From Silene conica (taxonomy: Eukaryota > Streptophyta > Magnoliopsida > Caryophyllales > Caryophyllaceae), in contig CM055318.2 in the NCBI GenBank assembly GCA_029255685.2, positions 69,535,136-69,599,135 on the forward strand: a stretch of DNA of 64,000 nt, read 5' to 3'. The first letter of the stretch is position 1; each line of letters opens with the position of its first letter. Positions 59,333-64,000 of the stretch are shown here, piece after piece. The notes under the pieces were generated by a model, which worked only from the letters and a program-made list of their open reading frames with translations, was not told where the DNA came from and searched no databases. The position numbers and the translations under genes are program-made.

Positions 59333-60219
59333 CGACAGTTAGACGAGAGTATCGGTCTGAAATTTAAAACTGAGTAAATAACATGGATAAGAAAAAATCA
59401 AAATGTCTATATTTAGGCGAAAATCTTGTCCAATTTATGTAAATGAGGATTTTTTTAATGTTTTAATTTTAAGATGGATTTATCCGGGAATTGGTTGTTT
59501 TTTATTTGAACTTCAGGATGGAGGCCATGTGAGTAGGATTTGCATTTAATTCCACTGTGTCAGTATACTTAGTTTTGGGCCAATGTTTATCAAGAATTCA
59601 AGATCGAATGCTACTCTTATCACAATTCACAATTGCTGTACTGAACAGTTACAAAATTGCCTTGTAGGTAGTGAATGGTGATGAACTGACTTATGATGTG
59701 ATGCAAAATCATATCAAATGAAGCAACGAAGAGTATTAAGTTATGGTTGTGTCAAGTCCTGCCAGCTTCATTCACGCCAAGTTTCGAGTTATTGAAGGCA
59801 ATCTTTGGATACCTTTACTAAGAACAGTCAGTAGAACACCATACATATTCGAAATCTGGTTTAACTACATTCACAAATTTGTTTCTGAAGATTGTTAGTT
59901 GTAACAAACGGTACCTGTTCGACATTGAGATGTATGCCTTAAGCTAAAACAAAACTACTATCCCAAATCGTAATTCACCCCCTATTCTCACGCTTCAGGT
60001 TACAAAATTCTGCAATCCAAGATGACAATGGTAATGTAAACACTGCAATCCAAGAATAGCGCACCGCCGACATTCTGCAACATCAAACCCAGCTCTAATG
60101 CCCTTCCAGCATCTTCAGCCCAAGCAAATACACTGACAAACAAACATCAAACGGACAGTCTCAAAACTTTATGAAAGCCGTATAAGCCGAAAATTAAACA
60201 GAAAAATTAAACAGAAAAA
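59333..60219. other. non-coding part of element A
   Basis: No long frame; nothing recognisable. Confidence 0.4.
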
Positions 60220-60235
60220 TTAAAGCCAAGAAAGC

Positions 60236-60858
60236 GGCATGAGGACCACCATAACCCATGGGTACACCAAACCTCTGAGCGGAACCAACGACAATATCAT
60301 CCCCCATTTAAGGATATTGTTACACATAGCCTTGGCCTCAGCGGCCGCGGTTCCCTCGTCAAGCAAGGAGGCATTAGACATAGGTAAACCAGTAAGATCA
60401 GTAATCATAGTTTGGAAATTCAACAGAGATTCCAAACGACCCTGAGAAATCTCAGCTTGGTAAGGTGTGTATTGAGTATACCAACCAGGATTCTCCATTA
60501 TATTCGTCAAAATCACAGGTGGTACATAAGTATTGTAATAACCCATCCCAATAAATGACTTAAAAATCTTATTTTTATTTGCCAAATATTTCATATGTTG
60601 AATCATTTGAGATTCTGTCAATCCTTGATCAAACTTAGAAAACTTCATTGAATCAATCCTTATAGATTTAGGAACAGTAGCATCAACAAGTGCATCAATG
60701 GTATCAAATCCACAAAACTCTGACATTTTTACAGTTTCATCAGGTGTTAATGAATTATGTCTTCTTGGGAAAGTGTCACTTGGTTTCAATGCATCAACAG
60801 AAATAGATATTGTTTGATGCAAATTTGAACCAAAACCCATCATTTTTTTCCGATTCAT
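60236..60858 (-). pseudogene. glycine decarboxylase P-protein (GLDP) fragment
   Basis: Minus-strand frame from 60858. After a short start it reads [14 protein letters not shown], then [45 protein letters not shown] and [20 protein letters not shown]. These are the highly conserved N-terminal blocks of the mitochondrial P-protein (GLDP/gcvP) of the glycine cleavage system. The mitochondrial transit peptide is absent. After AMCNNILK about 85 residues are missing (estimated from family memory) and the next block, [20 protein letters not shown], continues in a different frame, so the frame at 60220 ends in nonsense. The PLP-lysine region lies far beyond and is absent. No introns are seen in the piece. 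It is a captured, non-functional fragment lying antisense to the other exon-like pieces of element A. Confidence 0.85.
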
Positions 60859-62010
60859 TTACAGTTAAAGTAGCAGACTTGCATCCGATACTTTACACAC
60901 CAGGACAACCAACTTTGTATTTCTAATACAGCCCTATAATAATTACAATGAATACTCAGAAATAATTACAATGAATCCTATTGCAATTATTAATAATGCA
61001 AATGCAAATGCATATTTTCAAAATGGACACAAAATGGACAGAATTAAGAAGCAGAAGTTGGGTTTTGAAAAGATAAACTTTCCAGAATTTGTCAGTCAAG
61101 TAGTTTGAGAGTTTCTGCTGCCAAAAGCATCATATACGAAGGAATAAATTATTTCTAGAATCCTATTGCAATTATTTCTTTTGTCTGTTCAGCAACAACA
61201 AACATAAACTGATAAACAACACAACAAAATAACGTCGAGATGAATGCAAATGAATAAATTGCGAACAAATAAGAGAAGCATCATATACGAAGGAAGAAGA
61301 GAAGCAGGGTATACGAAGGACATTGGTCTGTAATTAGAATGCATGAACGGAACGTCGGGATGCATTACAAAATCAAATCTTTTGACTATGTACGTTTCAG
61401 AAGAGCCATAGGTACATTTTGAATATATTGTACATACATTTCTTTCCACTAAAACCCAGCAAATCAAACAGATGCATTACAAAATCAAATATTTTGACTA
61501 AAACCCCAGCAATGCACTAATATTCAATCAAAATGTGTAGGGAAGTAAAAGGAAAGAGAGATTACATCAATTTCATAGATATAAATCAAATTCATATAGT
61601 ATTGAATTGGTACGGATACAATGCAATTAGCCTGTAAACCCCAATTGTTTTGCAATTTTGAAATTGATTATAAACCCTAATTCCCCCAAAACCCTAATTC
61701 CCCAAATTAATTTGACATTCTGCATAAAATTAAACTCGTAAAAACTATAGTTTATATATGTTCAATGGTAGTAAATACAAACCAACAATATACATTATTT
61801 TCCGAACTAACCTTTGTTTGATGAGTAAACGATGAACTTTGATTTTTGAATCTCGAATTTGCTTTTGTAGAGGTTAATTTAAGGCTGGGATTCGTCGGCG
61901 GGATGCCTGAGGTTGAAGGAGACAGCGATTGTTTTGGGTCTTTGAAGAAGCTAACAGTAGGAAGAAGGTGACGCGTGAAAGTAAACTTTCTTATTTTGTT
62001 TGGTTCGCAG
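60859..62010. other. right interior of element A
   Basis: No supported gene. A diverged GTACGTTTCAG...AGGTACATTTTGAATATATT segment (about 61389-61440) resembles the 203-bp unit. 61860-61970 is GC-richer and reads toward the right TIR, which begins with three GGTTCGCA units (62001-62026). Confidence 0.4.
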
Positions 62011-62054
62011 GTTCGCAGGTTCGCACGGTAACTCGGTTCTCACGGGAACCCGAG

Positions 62055-62056
<2 letters not shown>

Positions 62057-62126
<70 letters not shown>
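62057..62126. repeat. (TA)n tract shared by elements A and B
   Basis: 70 bp of TA between the right TIR of A and the left TIR of B. Confidence 0.95.
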
Positions 62127-62131
<5 letters not shown>

Positions 62132-62375
62132 TGAATCACGTGAGGCCGCTCTCTTAGCGTGAGGCTGCCGGACCATTCTAAACCGTTAGATTTTAGTAGC
62201 ATGGGCGCACGAGATCTTGACACGTGTCCTATATAATATAAAAAAAAAAAACTGACAATTCATCTGTCATCCCATTTCCATTTGTAAACACCTTGCTCAC
62301 CGGAGGTTCAAACGATGTCGCTTCATTTTCCTCTCACAAATCAACAAACCTTAACAAGCAACAATAATGGCGGCG

Positions 62376-62530
62376 GCCGCTTCAACATCGTCATTCTCCA
62401 AGCTCTCTGCTCCTCTCCGTCACCTTCTCCTCCGTCAATCCGCCGTCGCACTTTCTGGTAAACTCGCCGCTGATCGAGCTCTACCTGTCTTCGCTCAGTA
62501 CCAGAAACCAGTCCTCGCCGATACCGGTAT
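62376..62530 (+). repeat. 155-bp internal duplication in element B, unit 1
   Basis: GCCGCTTCAACATCGTCATT...ATACCGGTAT, repeated at 62642-62796 with no difference by eye. The 266-bp offset is not a multiple of three. Confidence 0.95.
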
Positions 62531-62641
62531 CGGCGCCGTTAATATGATGCTTTTCGGACGAGTTGAGTCGCCGGTGACTCGGACAGCGATCGAACTCGCG
62601 ATGGAAAAGAAACGTGAAGACACTAATGATGATGATGATTT

Positions 62642-62796
62642 GCCGCTTCAACATCGTCATTCTCCAAGCTCTCTGCTCCTCTCCGTCACCTTCTCCTCCG
62701 TCAATCCGCCGTCGCACTTTCTGGTAAACTCGCCGCTGATCGAGCTCTACCTGTCTTCGCTCAGTACCAGAAACCAGTCCTCGCCGATACCGGTAT
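62642..62796 (+). repeat. 155-bp internal duplication in element B, unit 2
   Basis: Second copy of 62376-62530, out of phase with the frame that enters it. Confidence 0.95.
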
Positions 62797-62854
62797 TAGA
62801 TAATTAGATACTCATTTCGTTTCAATCATTAAAATATCCGTTGTAAATAAAAAC

Positions 62855-63088
62855 ATGGGTACGAGATTTACCGTATCTCAGGTTACATTAGTTAAAAATG
62901 GTAGCTGGAAGGAGATTGTAGCTGCGAGGATCAATTTAAAAGGGATTATTATATTTGCTTTGTTTATTACGGCAATTTTAATAGCCTTCTTGGTATTTTT
63001 AGGACTTGTTAATAATCTTCATTCATTGGAGCTGTTCGGAGGTTCTTTCAAGGTTACTTGGTTAAAGGTAATTAACTTCTTTTTTTAA
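62855..63088 (+). CDS. unknown 77-residue frame with one membrane segment
   Basis: Starts MGTRFTVSQVTLVKNGSWKE, followed by a strong hydrophobic segment (about residues 30-52, IIIFALFITAILIAFLVFLG), and ends LKVINFFF where GTAATTAAC could equally be a splice donor. No recognised family. It may be a second captured exon or chance. Confidence 0.25.
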   Translation: MGTRFTVSQVTLVKNGSWKEIVAARINLKGIIIFALFITAILIAFLVFLGLVNNLHSLELFGGSFKVTWLKVINFFF

Positions 63089-63218
63089 AAAATAGCGTTT
63101 TAAAATATAAAAATTGTGGTTTCAGTTCAGAATGAAGCTTGTTTACCGGTTTTTATAATTTAGTGTCGATGATACATATTAAATAATAATTAAAAATGGG
63201 TTTCGGCGAGATTATTCC

Positions 63219-63860
63219 GTGAAACTAGATGCTTAACTTGTGAAACTAGAAGCTTATTCTGTGAAACTAGAAGCTTAACTTGTGAAACTAGATGCTTAAG
63301 ATGTGAAACTAGAAGCTTAACTTGTGAAACTAGATGCTTAAGATGTGAAACTGTAAGCAAATATTGTGAAACTGTGAAACTGTGAAACTAGAAGCTTAAT
63401 TTGTGAAACTAGATGCTTAATATGTGAAACTGGAAGCACATATTGTGAAACTGTGAAACTGTGAAACTAGATGCTTAACTTGTGAAACTAGAAGCTTATT
63501 CTGTGAAACTAGAAGCTTAACTTGTGAAACTAGATGCTTAAGATGTGAAACTGTAAACAAATATTGTGAAACTGTGAAACTAGAAGCTTAATTTGTGAAA
63601 CTAGATGCTTAACTTGTGAAACTGGAAGCAAATATTGTGAAACTGTGAAACTGTGAAACTAGACGCTTAACTTGTGAAACTAGAAGCTTATTCTGTGAAA
63701 CTAGAAGCTTAACTTGTGAAACTAGATGCTTAAGATATGAAACTGTAAGCAAATATTGTGAAACTGTGAAACTGTGAAACTAGATGCTTAACTTGTGAAA
63801 CTAGAAGCTTAACATGTGAAACTGGAAGCAAATATTGTGAAACTGTGAAACTAGAAGCTT
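63219..63860. repeat. GTGAAACTAGAAGCTTAACTT minisatellite
   Basis: About thirty ~20-bp units built from TGTGAAACTAGAAGCTTAAC and TGTGAAACTAGATGCTTAAG, interspersed with short GTGAAACTGTGAAACT runs, in a higher-order pattern of roughly 250 bp. Many units contain AAGCTT. Confidence 0.95.
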
Positions 63861-63916
63861 GGGGATGCGTGAGGTCCGGCGGCCTCATCCTAAGAGGCGG
63901 CCTCACGTGATCCGGC

Positions 63917-63919
<3 letters not shown>

Positions 63920-63985
<66 letters not shown>

Positions 63986-64000
63986 CATATATATATATAT
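63920..64000. repeat. (TA)n tract, right boundary of element B (runs off the window)
   Basis: TA dinucleotides with periodic ACATATAT interruptions, continuing past the end of the window. Confidence 0.95.

Larger units (their letters stand above)
53842..62056. mobile_element. element A: 8.2 kb (TA)n-bounded TIR element with gene fragments
   Basis: The left end GATTCAGGATCTCGTGAGAA and the reverse-complemented right end GGCTCGGGTTCCCGTGAGAA align imperfectly over about 45 bp, with GTGAGAACC/GTGCGAACC repeats just inside each. Both ends abut (TA)n. The interior holds a Pro/Ser-rich 5' exon-like piece (53872-54060), exon-like islands, a 203-bp tandem array and a reverse-strand glycine decarboxylase P-protein fragment. 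No transposase is recognised. The TA tracts may be the insertion target, as described for rice Micron elements, or part of the element; any target duplication would be hidden in them. A Pack-MULE-like origin is possible but unproven. Confidence 0.6.
62367..62807 (+). pseudogene. captured gene fragment, possible organelle-targeted N-terminus
   Basis: The ATG sits in a good plant context (ACAATAATGGCGGCGG) after an A/C-rich leader. It opens MAAAASTSSFSKLSAPLRHL and is rich in Ser, Ala, Leu and Arg without acids, as in mitochondrial or plastid transit peptides. It continues LPVFAQYQKPVLADTGIGAV, FGRVESPVTRTAIELAMEKK and an Asp run. At 62642 a second copy of 62376-62530 begins in another frame, and the frame ends at 62807 with meaningless sequence. 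The GC content is far above its surroundings, supporting capture from a gene. I do not recognise the parent protein. Confidence 0.5.
62127..63919. mobile_element. element B: 1.8 kb (TA)n-bounded TIR element
   Basis: The left end ATCACGTGAGGCCGCTCTCT then GTGAGGCTGCCGGACC, and the reverse-complemented right end ATCACGTGAGGCCGCCTCTT then ATGAGGCCGCCGGACC, form a ~45-bp imperfect TIR. Both ends abut (TA)n. The contents are a gene-like 5' region with start codon (62367), a 155-bp internal duplication, a short membrane-protein-like frame and a minisatellite. No transposase is seen. The layout (TA tract, TIR with CGTGAG core, gene piece) mirrors element A. Confidence 0.65.

Noticed and set aside
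63219-63860. CRISPR-like or coding repeat
   Set aside because: 20-bp head-to-tail units without spacers and with stops; a minisatellite.

Overview
This window is nuclear DNA of a flowering plant. It is AT-rich, with long non-coding spacers, several classes of plant transposable element (Copia and Gypsy LTR elements, Helitrons, hAT, Mutator-like and other TIR elements) and a plant secreted prolamin-like/EC1-type gene family. A Caryophyllales eudicot is my guess from the general feel of the repeats; nothing in the sequence proves it. There is no sign of a prokaryotic, viral or organellar locus.

Layout. (1) 1-830: a decayed hAT transposase and old flank. (2) 831-7442: a non-autonomous Copia element of Sirevirus type, with two ~1.09 kb LTRs, an iMet primer site, a gag with a coiled coil and two zinc knuckles, a dead protease remnant and no pol. 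(3) 7461-24673 and 24674-44489: two copies of a tandem segmental duplication (about 17.2 kb each; the second is 19.8 kb because a 2.55 kb TR-GAG element inserted in it), followed by a third, partial copy from 44490. Each copy starts at the 3' flank of one small intronless gene on the minus strand. That gene encodes a secreted 190-residue protein: signal peptide, two His/Pro/Phe-rich tracts, then a six-cysteine prolamin-like domain. The three copies are at 7667-8239, 24880-25452 and 44696-45268. The spacers hold a Helitron, a Gypsy LTR with no body, a truncated 3' remnant of the same gene, a TIR element and a Mutator-like element with a perfect 9-bp target duplication. (4) 45564-51319: a Helitron containing a hAT-like element (perfect 8-bp target duplication), which itself contains a Mutator-type MITE (perfect 9-bp target duplication) and a second Helitron. 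(5) 51788-53753: a Stowaway fragment, another Helitron end and two degenerate tandem-repeat fields. (6) 53754-64000: two adjacent elements with terminal inverted repeats, each bounded on both sides by a (TA)n tract. The larger one (8.2 kb) carries exon-like pieces, a five-copy 203-bp array and a fragment of the glycine decarboxylase P-protein gene. The smaller one (1.8 kb) carries a piece of an unrecognised possibly organelle-targeted protein gene and a HindIII-site minisatellite.

The likely functional cargo is the three prolamin-like genes. The pattern of identity fits tandem duplication by unequal crossing-over inside the coding sequence between two older, diverged neighbours, plus gene conversion. 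The most unusual mobile DNA is the pair of (TA)n-bounded elements carrying gene fragments. All family names come from reading the sequence by eye; no database search was possible.
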